A DNA stretch of 64,000 bases from Bog-473 sp963788125 (GTDB taxonomy: Bacteria > Actinomycetota > Acidimicrobiia > Acidimicrobiales > RAAP-2): contig CAWBFN010000002.1 in NCBI GenBank assembly GCA_963788125.1, forward strand, positions 2,046,001 to 2,110,000, written 5' to 3'. A model generated the notes under the pieces. The model worked only from the letters and a program-made list of their open reading frames with translations, did no database searches and was not told where the DNA came from. A program made the position numbers and the translations under genes. This document shows, piece after piece, positions 45,229 through 54,385 of the stretch (within the stretch, counting starts at the first letter, position 1; each line of letters starts with the position of its first letter).

Positions 45229-46428
45229 GTGACGATCACGGACGCAGGCGTCTACTACGACATGTACGACAGGGAAGTCTATGCATCCCCGTACGAAACG
45301 TTCCGTCGACTGCGGAACGAGGCACCCGTCTACTACAACGAGAAGTACAATTTCTACGCCCTCAGCCGTCACGACGATCTGGGGCGCGTCCTGGGCGATC
45401 GTGAGACCTTCATCTCGGGCAAGGGCATGGTGTACAACATCATCTCCACGGACTTCGAGATGCCGCCCGGGCTGTTCATCACCGAGGATCCCCCGATGCA
45501 CACGATGCATCGCGGGATCGTGTCCCGCATGTTCACACCCCGTGCCGTTTCCAGCCTCGAGGGGCAGGTCCGCTCGCTGGCCGAGGAGATCGCCGACGAC
45601 CTGGTGGGGCGCGACGAATTCGACTTCATGCGCGACTTCGCGTTGCGGCTTCCCGTCCAGGTCATCGGCATGCTGGTGGGCGTGCCCAAGAAGGACCAGG
45701 ACGACCTCCTGGCGGTTTTCCAGAAGAACCTGCACGAGGGCTCGGCCAACCCCGAGCAGCAGCTGCTCCAGGGCATCCTCGACTCTGCAGCGTGGTTCAA
45801 CGAGTACCTCGACTGGCGCGAGAAGAACCCCTCCGACGACGTCATGACCCAGCTCATGCAGTTCGAGTTCGAGGACGACACCGGAACGACTCGCACGCTG
45901 CGGCGGGACGAGATGGTGACCTACCTCACCCTCATCACAACGGCGGGTAGCGACACCACGGCCACCGCGATTGGATGGGCGGGAAGCCTGCTCAGTGACC
46001 ATCCGGATCAGCGAAGGGAACTGGTCGAGAACCCCTCGCTCATCCCCCAGGCATTCGAGGAGGTGCTGCGGTACGAACCACCGTCGTACCACATGTGTCG
46101 CTGGTCGACGAAGGCCGCGGAGTTTCACGGCCAGACCATTCCAGCCGACAGCATCGTGGTGATGGTGCCGCCGGCCGCCAACCGTGACGAGACGAAGTGG
46201 GAAGAACCGGATCGCTTCGACATACTTCGCAAGCCGGCGCAGATCTTCACGTTCGGCTTCGGCCCCCACTTCTGCCTCGGTGCCAACCTGGCCAAGGTGG
46301 AGGGACGTGTTGCGTTGGAGACGATCCTGTCGCGGATCCCCGAGTGGACCGTCGACTACGACAACGCCTCGCTGACCAAGGGCATCGACACGCGAGGATG
46401 GGAGAGGCTTCCGGTCACGGTCGGCTGA
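45229..46428 (+). CDS. cytochrome P450
   Basis: P450 of 399 residues. Heme motif FGFGPHFCLG with Cys349, I-helix AGSDTT at 239-244, ExxR at E278-R281. The GTG at 45229 has TTGGAGGACC before it; sequence upstream in frame is not P450-like. It starts a plus-strand unit with SnoaL, TauD-type, DUF6282-like and metallo-beta-lactamase-fold genes. The pattern MFTPRAVSSLEGQVR and the length resemble CYP steroid/terpenoid hydroxylases of actinobacteria, but the substrate is not known. Confidence 0.94.
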   Translation: MTITDAGVYYDMYDREVYASPYETFRRLRNEAPVYYNEKYNFYALSRHDDLGRVLGDRETFISGKGMVYNIISTDFEMPPGLFITEDPPMHTMHRGIVSRMFTPRAVSSLEGQVRSLAEEIADDLVGRDEFDFMRDFALRLPVQVIGMLVGVPKKDQDDLLAVFQKNLHEGSANPEQQLLQGILDSAAWFNEYLDWREKNPSDDVMTQLMQFEFEDDTGTTRTLRRDEMVTYLTLITTAGSDTTATAIGWAGSLLSDHPDQRRELVENPSLIPQAFEEVLRYEPPSYHMCRWSTKAAEFHGQTIPADSIVVMVPPAANRDETKWEEPDRFDILRKPAQIFTFGFGPHFCLGANLAKVEGRVALETILSRIPEWTVDYDNASLTKGIDTRGWERLPVTVG

Positions 46429-46543
46429 CCGCGGTGCTCGGATGCGGGGACACCGTCTCGCCCAACGCGAGTCTGCGTTGACGGGCAGGCTTTGGTGTGA
46501 CCCGCCAGCGGTTGATCGAGCGGTCGATCAAAGGGGAGATCAC

Positions 46544-47011
46544 ATGAATGACGACGACCTGACGGAGATAGTCGGTCAGGTCCGGCGCCTCGCCGACATT
46601 GAAGAGATCAAGCAGCTTCGGGCGCGTTACACGCGCTACATCGACACCCAGGACTGGGAGGCATTGCGGGGCGTGCTCACCGAGGACTTCCACTCCGAGA
46701 CGGATCGGGGGGTCATGGACGGGCGCGATCAGGTGATCGAGTCCGTGGCCTCCAGCTTGGCCGGTGCCTCGACCGCACACCACTGTCACACTCCGGAGAT
46801 CACCATCACCGGTCCCGATAGTGCCACGGGGATCTGGGCCATGCAGGACCACGTGAAGATGGAGCTGAATGGCAAGCCCTTCAGCTTCCGAGGGGCCGGG
46901 CACTACCACGAGACCTACGTCCGCACTCCTGAGGGATGGCGGATCAGGAGCACCGCTCTCACGCGGCTGAGCGTGGATCCGCTTCCCAGCCAGATTGAAG
47001 CGGCACGATGA
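46544..47011 (+). CDS. SnoaL-like/NTF2-fold protein
   Basis: Protein of 155 residues, a close paralogue of the one at 11972: DIEEIKQLRARYTRYIDTQDWE, HHCHTPEITITGPDSATGIWAM and ETYVRTPEGWRIRS are shared with few changes. AAAGGGGAG precedes ATG 46544. It lies between a P450 and a TauD-type gene with a 10-base gap to the latter. The presence of near-identical layouts in two operons suggests the same step on related substrates. Confidence 0.88.
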   Translation: MNDDDLTEIVGQVRRLADIEEIKQLRARYTRYIDTQDWEALRGVLTEDFHSETDRGVMDGRDQVIESVASSLAGASTAHHCHTPEITITGPDSATGIWAMQDHVKMELNGKPFSFRGAGHYHETYVRTPEGWRIRSTALTRLSVDPLPSQIEAAR

Positions 47012-47021
47012 AGGAGTGGAG

Positions 47022-47891
47022 ATGGCACAATTGAAATTACGGAGATTGACCCAGGCATTTGGTGCCGAGGTTGAAGGATTCGAGCCCAGTAGTCCACTGG
47101 ACGAGGAGGTGCTGGTCCAGCTCCGGGCCGCCTTCGACGAGCGGGGCGTCCTGGTGTTTCGCAACCTGGACATCGACGAGGACATGCAGCGTTCGATCGT
47201 GTTCGGCCTGATCGGGGAGGAGGTGCCGGTCGAGCTCGCGGCAGCCAAGAAGCGGCCACGGATGGTCTCCAACAAGATGGAAGATGGCGCGGCCCCCTAC
47301 GGGCGACTGCTTTTTCACTGCGACAACATGTGGGCCCGTCGTTTCGAGCCCATACTCTCGCTGTACGGCGTCCTGGTCGAACCACCCACTGCACCGACCA
47401 CCTTTGTCAGCATGGGTGAGACGTGGGACCGGCTTCCCGAGGAGCTCCGCGCCCGCCTCGAGGGCTTCGAAGCCCGTCACGGGTTCGAGCACAAGTATCC
47501 GAACCGTGGTGGTGACGAGGATGTCATTGACGCCTACTACGGCACATCGCGCTCCACGGTCAGGCCCGTCATCGTGTGCCACCCACGAACCGGTCGAATG
47601 TTGCTCTACGTGTCGCAGCAGGCCACCATCGAGATCCTCGGACTCTCCGCGGAGGAGAACGAGGCCCTGCTGGCCGAGCTCTTCAGCTACCAGTACGAAC
47701 CGTCGCACATTTTGGAACACGATTGGCGGACGGGCGACCTCGTCGTGTGGGACAACATTGCCATCCAACACGGCCGCGGCACGGTGACCCTCGACGGCCC
47801 AGAGCGCACACTCCGCAAGGTGGGTGGCCCTTTCAACCTGGACCCCGACGAGGTGAACATGCCTGTGTTCCAGAAGGCTGCAGGGCAGTGA
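47022..47891 (+). CDS. TauD/TfdA family Fe(II)/2-oxoglutarate dioxygenase
   Basis: Dioxygenase of 289 residues. Iron ligands H99-x-D101 in LFHCDNMW and His250 in IAIQHGRGTV; Arg262 or Arg265 is the likely 2-oxoglutarate contact. AAGGAGTGGAG precedes ATG 47022. Only moderately similar to the family member at 44155, so they probably have different substrates. In one unit with the P450 and SnoaL genes, so two oxygenases may act in sequence. Confidence 0.92.
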   Translation: MAQLKLRRLTQAFGAEVEGFEPSSPLDEEVLVQLRAAFDERGVLVFRNLDIDEDMQRSIVFGLIGEEVPVELAAAKKRPRMVSNKMEDGAAPYGRLLFHCDNMWARRFEPILSLYGVLVEPPTAPTTFVSMGETWDRLPEELRARLEGFEARHGFEHKYPNRGGDEDVIDAYYGTSRSTVRPVIVCHPRTGRMLLYVSQQATIEILGLSAEENEALLAELFSYQYEPSHILEHDWRTGDLVVWDNIAIQHGRGTVTLDGPERTLRKVGGPFNLDPDEVNMPVFQKAAGQ

Positions 47892-47939
47892 CTCAGCGAC
47901 GAGCCAGACTCCGTCGTCGGTGACAGAGAGAAGTCAAGG

Positions 47940-48830
47940 GTGTCGCTCCGCATCGGGAACGCAGTCGATCTTCATTGCCACTACGGTCCCGACGGTATCG
48001 GTGGGACACTCGAGGTCGATGGGTCTGATCGGGGGATCCCCGCCGTCGAGACCGCCCGGGAAGCGCACGAGACCGGTTACGCAGCCATTGTTCTCAAGGC
48101 GCACGGATTCGCGTCGACCGCATTGGCGGAGAACGTCGCACTCCTCGTGCCGGGGTTGCGCGTGTTCGGAGGCATCTGCACGGACTATCCGACAGGGGGG
48201 CTGAACGTCTACGCGGTCGAGCTGGCACTCTCGCACGGGGCCCGCATCGTGTGGCTCCCCACCGTGCACAGCTCAGTCGATTTTGGCCACTATCCGATGG
48301 ACGATCGGCACAGGTCGCTCGGCGCGGTGCACGTCGTCGACGAGGACGGGCGCGTCGTTCCCGCCGTCCACGACATTTTCGACATGGTCCGGCAGAAGAA
48401 CGCCCTCTTGGCTACCGGTCACATCTCCGTGGACGAGCACTACGCGATCGCCAACGAGTTCGGCCGCTCGGGAAGGATCGTGGTCACCCACGCCGGAGAG
48501 TCACGAGGTGGAGCTGGACTCTCGCCCAGCCAGTGCGCGGAACTCGCTGATCTGGGAGCCACCATTGAGCTCACTGCCATGACCTGCCACGAGCTCTTCG
48601 GTCTAGAACCAAAATCACACGAGGACATGCTTGAGATACTGCGCGCCGTGGGAATCGAGCGGTGCACGCTCTCAACGGACTACGGATGGAACCGGTCCAT
48701 CACACCGCCACCAACGACCGGGTTTCGGGAGTTTCTCGAGGCGCTCTGGACGGCGGGTGTACCTGAGCAAAGCCTGATTGACATGGCCAGCTTGATCCCG
48801 GGCCGCCTCTTGGAACTGCCCTTTGCCTGA
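47940..48830 (+). CDS. DUF6282-like metal-dependent hydrolase
   Basis: Amidohydrolase/PHP-like protein of 296 residues. AVDLHCHYGPDG (D-x-H-x-H) at the start, LLATGHISVDEH, VVTHAGES and the final TLSTDYGWN supply a binuclear-type metal site. I recognise this layout as DUF6282-like, for which no reaction is established to my knowledge. GTG 47940 is immediately preceded by AAGG, so the start is somewhat uncertain. It lies 48 bases after the dioxygenase and 53 before the metallo-beta-lactamase-fold gene. Confidence 0.82.
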   Translation: MSLRIGNAVDLHCHYGPDGIGGTLEVDGSDRGIPAVETAREAHETGYAAIVLKAHGFASTALAENVALLVPGLRVFGGICTDYPTGGLNVYAVELALSHGARIVWLPTVHSSVDFGHYPMDDRHRSLGAVHVVDEDGRVVPAVHDIFDMVRQKNALLATGHISVDEHYAIANEFGRSGRIVVTHAGESRGGAGLSPSQCAELADLGATIELTAMTCHELFGLEPKSHEDMLEILRAVGIERCTLSTDYGWNRSITPPPTTGFREFLEALWTAGVPEQSLIDMASLIPGRLLELPFA

Positions 48831-48883
48831 TTGTCTCGGACCGGAAACCTGCGGAGTAAGAGTTTGAGCGAAATGGAGTGGTC

Positions 48884-49835
48884 ATGAAGGTTGGGGACAT
48901 GGAGATCCTGCCGATCATCGATGGGATGATCGTTTCACGGCTACCGTCGACCAAACCGTTGCCGGATGCCGAGTCTCTGGCATGGAAGGAACAGCATCAG
49001 ATGTTCCGTCCAGACGGAATGATCGAGAGCACCCTGGGTGGGTTCCTGGTGCGCACGCGTGACCGTCTCGCCTTGGTCGATGCCGGTGCGGGCCAAGCCG
49101 TCCCCGGCGGCTATTCGCCGCCCACGGTCGATGTTGACAACGACGACGACCCGTTCGTCGCCCATTTCCAGAGGATGGGCATGTCACTCGAGGCGATCCA
49201 CGGGATCGCCGAATTCTTCAGCGGCACACAGATGGTGAGTGGTCGGCTGCCGGCGTCGCTCGATGCGGTGGGTGTTCGTCCAGAGGACGTCACCGACCTG
49301 ATCTTCACCCACCTGCATTTCGATCACATCGGTTGGGCCACCGCCGGGGGCGCGGCGTTCTTCCCCAATGCCGCGATCCACTGCGCTTCCGCCGATCTCG
49401 ACTACTTCCTCCCCGGCGCCGCAGAGGAGGAGACCACCGCGCTGGTGTACTGCACCCTCAAGGTGCCGCGAGCGCCTTGGCCCGGTGCTCGACCGGATCA
49501 CGACGTGGGAATCGGATGGCACGGTCCTACCCGGGATCGACGTGCGACTCGCTCCGGGCCACACTCCCGGCAGCAGCGTCATCGTCCTCTCCGACGGCGT
49601 CGATCGGGCCATGCTTCTCGGCGACATCATCCACTGTCCGCTCGAGTTGATGGACGATGACTTCGACCTCCTGGTGGACCATGATCAGCAGCTCGCGTCC
49701 CAGGTGCGGGAGTCCTACGCGCGAGAGCTGGAGGGGTCGAACATCCCGGTCGCCGGCGCTCACTTCGCGGGCCTGCAGTTCGGCCGTCTCCTTGCCGGGC
49801 AGGGCGTTCGACGCTGGCGCTTCGACGACGAGTGA
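48884..49835 (+). CDS. metallo-beta-lactamase-fold hydrolase, frameshifted
   Basis: MBL-fold hydrolase of about 316 residues once one base near 49464-49466 is removed. The metal motif THLHFDHIGW (HxHxDH) lies before the break; LAPGHTPGSSVIVLSDG and LLGDIIHCP follow in the other frame. The overall pattern matches the quorum-lactonase/lactone-hydrolase-like subgroup, suggesting opening of a lactone made by the oxygenases in this unit (inference). GGAG lies six bases before ATG 48884. Both halves are intact, so the shift is more likely an error than decay. Confidence 0.85.
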
Positions 49836-49898
49836 TCTGCCAACAGGCGAACTGAGTCGCCGAGACGGCCAGCGACGCACGTCGTTGCCCACGCAGGT

Positions 49899-50804
49899 TC
49901 AGCCACTGAAGTCCTGCGCGTCATCGAAGGCCTCGAGTATCTGTCGCATCCGGGCTTCCACGGGCGGCCGGGCTTCGGGGTGGGTGAAGATGTAGAAGTG
50001 GCCCTCGCGGATCGCCCGCACGACTCTGGCGGCGCACTCGGACGGCTCGCGTTGGAAGGCAACCCGTGATGAAGCGGACTTCTCCTCGAGGTTTCCTCCG
50101 GTCGCCTCTATCTCCTCCTTCGTCATCGGCCCGCCGAACCTCTCCGGCCGGTAACGGGCCGAGTTGTCCCAGATGCCAGTGTGCTCGTGGTGAGCGGGGC
50201 ACAGCACCGATACCCCGATAGGCGTGTCTCTCAGATCAGCCGCCAACGTCTCCGAAATCGCCACGACGGCGTGCTTGGTGGCCATGTAGCCGTACATGGC
50301 GCCGAACTGAGGCTTGCTGACGCCAAGATGCAGGCGGTTGTCCGTTGTCCCCGAGCCACCGATGACGCCGGCGAACGACGCGACGTTGAGGACATGGCAC
50401 TGGCGTCCACTGTCGAGCATCCGGGGAAGGAACGTCTGCAGGCCGTAGACCACGCCGAACAGGTTCACATCGACGATCCAGCGCCAGCCCTCCTCCTCAG
50501 GCTTCAGGACAGGGCTGTAGGAGACGACGCCGGCGTTGTTCACGAGGATGCTGGCCCCTCCCAGGTCTGTATCCACCCTGTCGGCCAACGCCTCGAGCGA
50601 GTCCCGGTTGGTGACATCGACCTCGATGGCAAGAGCGCTCCCGCCGCTGTCGATGATCTGCTCGGCCACCAACTGTGCTTCGGAGATCCGGTTGTCCGCT
50701 ATCACCACCGTCATTCCCTCCTGTGCGAAACGCTCAGCCATCCCTCGACCAAGGCCGCTCGCCGATCCCGTGATTACGGCAACGTTGCCCTCGAGATGAT
50801 CCAT
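49899..50804 (-). CDS. short-chain dehydrogenase/reductase
   Basis: SDR of 301 residues: TGSASGLGRGMA, NNAGVVSYSP, catalytic Tyr-Lys in YGYMATKHAVVA. The NVASFAGVIGG region and the long C-terminus with RVVRAIREGHFYIFTHPE are typical of a group found with P450 and amidohydrolase clusters. Start ATG 50804 after GGGGGTAACGAGA. Downstream of two other minus-strand genes (SnoaL at 50869, SDR at 51216), forming one unit. Confidence 0.9.
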   Translation of the reverse strand: MDHLEGNVAVITGSASGLGRGMAERFAQEGMTVVIADNRISEAQLVAEQIIDSGGSALAIEVDVTNRDSLEALADRVDTDLGGASILVNNAGVVSYSPVLKPEEEGWRWIVDVNLFGVVYGLQTFLPRMLDSGRQCHVLNVASFAGVIGGSGTTDNRLHLGVSKPQFGAMYGYMATKHAVVAISETLAADLRDTPIGVSVLCPAHHEHTGIWDNSARYRPERFGGPMTKEEIEATGGNLEEKSASSRVAFQREPSECAARVVRAIREGHFYIFTHPEARPPVEARMRQILEAFDDAQDFSG

Positions 50805-50868
50805 TCTCGTTACCCCCGTTGTCTCTCCCGTTGAGCGTTCTCGCCGGGCGTTGGAGTTCTGACGGGCG

Positions 50869-51213
50869 TCAGCCCCGGGAAAAGATCTCCAGCCGCCGGA
50901 TACCGTCGTCATCCAACTCGAAAAGATCGAGCGCCCGGTGATGACGGTCCCCGGTCGGCACGTCCACGATCGCCACAAAGCGCGGTGGCTCCTCCAAGAC
51001 TGCCTCCACCTGTGGCTGTGGAGAGATCGCTTCGAAGGTCCGGACATAGAACGCGCGTATCTCCTCTCGACCCTCCGCCCTGCCGTTCTGGCCGTAGAGG
51101 ATGACGGCGTCTTCGGCGTACAGGTCAGCGACCGCCGGATCCGCGTTGCGCACACGGGCGAACACCTCCCGGACGCGGTCGGCGCCCCTGATCTCCTGCT
51201 CGTTCACCGTCAT
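50869..51213 (-). CDS. SnoaL-like/NTF2-fold protein (short)
   Basis: Shortest of the group, 114 residues: DRVREVFARVRNADPAVADLYAEDAVI, then AEGREEIRAFYVRTFE and VAIVDVPTGDRHHRALDLFELDDDGIRRLEIF. This is the SnoaL_2-type pattern. It starts three bases after the SDR stop at 51216 and probably depends on it for translation. Function unknown. Confidence 0.83.
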   Translation of the reverse strand: MTVNEQEIRGADRVREVFARVRNADPAVADLYAEDAVILYGQNGRAEGREEIRAFYVRTFEAISPQPQVEAVLEEPPRFVAIVDVPTGDRHHRALDLFELDDDGIRRLEIFSRG

Positions 51214-51215
51214 GG

Positions 51216-52025
51216 TCAGATCACCAGCCCGGCACTCGTGTGTATCACCTGACCGGTCAGCTGCCGGCTGGCCGGGAGACAGAGAAACAGGATCACCGCG
51301 GCGACATCCTCCGCTTCGGACGGCCGGTGAAGGAGGTTCTCCAGCGGCCCGGAGCTCACGATCGCCGTGTAGGCCTCGTCGTCACCCACCCCTGCGGTCA
51401 TGGGCGTCTTCGTCATTCCTGGTGCGACGGCATTCACGTTGACCTCGTAGGGACCGAGATCGGCGGCGGCGGCCCGGGTTAAACCGCAAATGGCCGCCTT
51501 CGAGGCGGCGTACAGGGCGGGGGACAGCTGGGCCCGGAAGGCGGCGCTCGAGCTGAGATTCACGATCCGTCCGCCACCGCCTCTCTGCACCATGTGGTTG
51601 CCCACCTCTCGCACGAGCAGGAACGGCGCCTTTACGTTGACCGCGAACACCTCGTTGAAGGATTCCTCCGTGAACTCGAGTGACGAGTGGCGCCCTCCGT
51701 TGATACCGGCGGAATTCACGAGGAGGTCGATGCGCCCGAACTGAATCAGCACGGTCTCTACCAGGGTGACGACAGCCGGCGGCTCGGCGAGATCGACGGT
51801 GAAGGGCCACGCTTCGGCGCCCGCCCGGTCTGCCTCCTCGGCGACCTTTGCGGCACCATCCCCATCACGGTCGACGACCGCGATCCTGGCTCCTTCGCGG
51901 GCGAGCGCCCCGACGGTGGCTCGACCGATCCCGGACGCCCCGCCGGTGACGATCGCGACATGGCCGACGAGCTGCCGGGCAGCGCCGACCTGATCGGCGG
52001 CACTCGACGATTCCGCGATCGCCAT
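51216..52025 (-). CDS. short-chain dehydrogenase/reductase
   Basis: SDR of 269 residues with TGGASGIGRATV, NSAGINGG, catalytic Ser in LSSSAAF and YAASKAA, ending in GQVIHTSAGLVI. FabG-like group. First gene of the minus-strand SDR-SnoaL-SDR unit and divergent from the thiolase-like gene at 52173. The gap contains CTGTACGC (52063-52070) and ATACGTTGTCTAATACGT (52079-52096), candidate regulatory sites. Confidence 0.91.
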   Translation of the reverse strand: MAIAESSSAADQVGAARQLVGHVAIVTGGASGIGRATVGALAREGARIAVVDRDGDGAAKVAEEADRAGAEAWPFTVDLAEPPAVVTLVETVLIQFGRIDLLVNSAGINGGRHSSLEFTEESFNEVFAVNVKAPFLLVREVGNHMVQRGGGGRIVNLSSSAAFRAQLSPALYAASKAAICGLTRAAAADLGPYEVNVNAVAPGMTKTPMTAGVGDDEAYTAIVSSGPLENLLHRPSEAEDVAAVILFLCLPASRQLTGQVIHTSAGLVI

Positions 52026-52062
52026 AGAACGTGAGCCTCCTCCTCCATGGGCGGACAGCCAT

Positions 52063-52096
52063 CTGTACGCCCTCTGCTATACGTTGTCTAATACGT
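52063..52096. promoter_or_regulatory. divergent promoter/operator candidate, SDR / thiolase-like
   Basis: Contains CTGTACGC and an ATACGT-N6-ATACGT direct repeat in a 147-base divergent gap. These are the only AT-rich bases there. CTGTACGC is shared with the divergent promoter at 23331. Confidence 0.35.
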
Positions 52097-52172
52097 CTCG
52101 CACTTGGAATCCAGTGTGGGGCGGCGGCGACGTGCAGATCGACAACTCGGGGGCCACTGCTACCGTTCCCCC

Positions 52173-53357
52173 ATGCCTCAGCTCCGTGACGCGGCATTCG
52201 CGGGCATCTCCATGACCCAGCAGGGCGACCTGAGCGATCGCAACCCGGCCGACGTCTACTGGGAGGTCGTCCAGGATGCCCTTGCCGATGCCGACCTCAC
52301 CCTCGCCGAGGTCGACGGCCTCATCGGCGATGCTCCGCCGGGCGTCGGTCTGCGCTCGGGGCTGCCGGGCGGGGCGGTGGCCGACCTGGTCGGCCACCCC
52401 TTGCGCTTCCACGCCGCCACGAGCATCGGGGCCTCGGGGCAGTCCGCCGGTATCGGCCTCGCTGCCCTGGCCATCGCCCAAGGGATGGCGTCGGTCGTGG
52501 TGATCCCCACCGTCGCCGCCGGGCAGGTCGCCGGGTACGCCGGCGCCGACCGCAACGCCGCGATCGCCCACATGGCCCGGCTGGGCAGCCCCTACGAGTA
52601 CATCTGGGGCACCACCCGGGTGGCCGACTACGCCGTCATCGCTCGCCGTCACATGTACGAGTACGGCACGACCGAGGAGCAGCTGGCCGAGGTGGCGGTG
52701 GCCCAGCGCCACGGCGCCACGCTGAACCCTCTGTCGGTCAACGGCCGGCGGGGCGAGATCACCATCGACGACGTCATGGGCTCGCGCCCGATCGCCGAGC
52801 CGCTGAAACTGCTCGACTGCTGCCTGGTCAACCAGGGCGCAGGGTGCATGGTGATGACCTCGGCCGCCGACGCCGGGGCCCAGGCGCGCCACCACCCGGT
52901 CGTGCTCTTGGGTTGGGGGGAGGGTCAGAGCTACCTCGACCCCTGCAGCGCCCCGAGCCTGGCCAGGTTCGAGGGCGGCCGCCTGGCCGCGGACACCGCG
53001 TTCGGCATCGCCGGCGTGGGCCGGGACGACATCGACGTGGCCGGCATCTCGGACCACTCGACCATCAACGTCATCGTGGAGCTCGAGGCCTCCGGGTTCT
53101 GCGCCGTGGGTGAGGGCGGCAGATTCGTGGAAGGCCAGGCCACGCGGATCGGCGGTCGGCTCCCGGTGAACACCGACGGAGGCTTCCTCTCCGCCAGTCA
53201 CGCCGGGAGCTGCGGCGTGTTCACCGTGATCGAGCTCGTCCGCCAGCTCCGCGGCGAGGCCGGCCCGCGGCAGGTGGAGGGCGCGTCCCTGGCCTACGCC
53301 CACGGGGTGGGCGGCGTATCGCAGGTCCAGTACGGCGCGGTGCTGGCGCGGGCATGA
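52173..53357 (+). CDS. thiolase-like protein (SCP-x/Ltp2-like), active-site Cys not evident
   Basis: Thiolase-fold protein of 394 residues. GASGQSAGIGLAALAIAQG matches the segment that carries the nucleophilic Cys in thiolases, but a Gly occupies that place. The C-terminal LAYAHGVGG replaces the CxG motif with HGVGG. This is the pattern of lipid-transfer-protein-type thiolases such as Ltp2, which work as aldolases with a DUF35 partner; the next gene is exactly such a DUF35 protein, seven bases downstream. ATG 52173 is chosen because the fold starts there. A retro-aldol C-C cleavage role is likely but inferred. Confidence 0.88.
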   Translation: MPQLRDAAFAGISMTQQGDLSDRNPADVYWEVVQDALADADLTLAEVDGLIGDAPPGVGLRSGLPGGAVADLVGHPLRFHAATSIGASGQSAGIGLAALAIAQGMASVVVIPTVAAGQVAGYAGADRNAAIAHMARLGSPYEYIWGTTRVADYAVIARRHMYEYGTTEEQLAEVAVAQRHGATLNPLSVNGRRGEITIDDVMGSRPIAEPLKLLDCCLVNQGAGCMVMTSAADAGAQARHHPVVLLGWGEGQSYLDPCSAPSLARFEGGRLAADTAFGIAGVGRDDIDVAGISDHSTINVIVELEASGFCAVGEGGRFVEGQATRIGGRLPVNTDGGFLSASHAGSCGVFTVIELVRQLRGEAGPRQVEGASLAYAHGVGGVSQVQYGAVLARA

Positions 53358-53364
53358 GGGGACC

Positions 53365-53814
53365 GTGGCAGAAACCGTGACCGACTACGAAAAGTTCACA
53401 CCGGAGATCACGCCGCTCCACGAGCCGTTCTGGGCAGCCCTGAGGGAGCACCGCGTCGTGTTGCAGCGCTGCGACCGCTGCGGCCGCTTCCGCTTCATCC
53501 CGAGCGAGCTGTGCACCTGCGGCTCGGCGCAGTACACCTGGACGCCGATCGCCGGCACCGGTGAGGTGTACACCTACACAGTCGTGCACCGAGCGCCGAC
53601 GCCGGCCTACCAGGCCGATGCGCCCTACGTCATCGCCCACGTGACAATGGACGAAGGGCCCCGGATGATCAGCACGCTCGTCGGCACTGATCCCGCCGCG
53701 GTCACGATCGGGATGCGCGTCGAGATCATCTTCGACGACGTCACGCCCGACCTGACCCTCTACCGCTTCAGGCCGGTCGAGAACGCCCCGGCGACCGTTG
53801 CGCAGGACGGCTGA
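53365..53814 (+). CDS. DUF35 Zn-ribbon/OB-fold protein
   Basis: Protein of 149 residues. A rubredoxin-like zinc ribbon (Cys36, Cys39, Cys50, Cys52) is followed by an OB-fold (residues about 60-140: GTGEVYTYTVVHRAP, PYVIAHVTMDEGPRM). DUF35 proteins bind acyl-CoA and stabilise thiolase-like partners. Start GTG 53365. Together with the preceding gene it matches the two-gene arrangement of thiolase-like aldolase plus DUF35 domain. Convergent with the VOC gene, ten bases apart. Confidence 0.92.
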   Translation: MAETVTDYEKFTPEITPLHEPFWAALREHRVVLQRCDRCGRFRFIPSELCTCGSAQYTWTPIAGTGEVYTYTVVHRAPTPAYQADAPYVIAHVTMDEGPRMISTLVGTDPAAVTIGMRVEIIFDDVTPDLTLYRFRPVENAPATVAQDG

Positions 53815-53824
53815 CCTCTCCCGA

Positions 53825-54277
53825 CTACGCCTCCACGTACTCCCAGTGCCCGCGGGACGTCCCGGGCGGGTACTCCTGCGAGTGCACGTCGAACCAGATC
53901 GGCAGGATGTAGCGCACGTAGACGGCGCGCTGGGTGATCTCGGGCAGGACGATGTCGTCGAACTCCTTGATCTGCACCCGCTCGTCCTTCTCCTGGAAAC
54001 GCCGGCAGTGCTCCAGCACGTCGTCGACCTCCTGGCGGGAGTCAAGGAGCAAGCCGAGGTGGTCATAGCTCGGGGAGTGGATGGGCTCGTCCACCTCCAT
54101 GAGGAGGATGAACTGGTCCCCGTCGGGCGGCAGCATGATGTGCCCGAGCTGCCCGAACAGCTCGTAGGGAGCGCAGCGCCAGTTGAAGATGTCGCCGTAG
54201 AAGCGGTTGATATCGGCCCGCGTGTCCTCGTCCAACCCGCCCCGCCCGAACGTGAGTTCCATGTGGTTGAATCGCAT
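53825..54277 (-). CDS. VOC/glyoxalase-fold protein
   Basis: Vicinal-oxygen-chelate fold protein of 150 residues. RFNHMELTFGRGGLDEDTRADINRFYGD at the start and the DHLGLLLDSRQEVDDVLEHC repeat, then WFDVHSQEYPPG. Possible metal ligands are His5, His94 and Glu or His near the end. Members include extradiol dioxygenases, epimerases and resistance proteins; the length fits a one-module protein. ATG 54277 has GAGG upstream. Confidence 0.82.
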   Translation of the reverse strand: MRFNHMELTFGRGGLDEDTRADINRFYGDIFNWRCAPYELFGQLGHIMLPPDGDQFILLMEVDEPIHSPSYDHLGLLLDSRQEVDDVLEHCRRFQEKDERVQIKEFDDIVLPEITQRAVYVRYILPIWFDVHSQEYPPGTSRGHWEYVEA

Positions 54278-54385
54278 CCCGCACCTCGCTCTCGGCCGCC
54301 GACCCCCCGGTCGGTGCGCCCGCCCGCCATCATGGCGGCCTGCTCCACGATATATAGGACAGCGACCGCCGGCACCCCCTGAACT

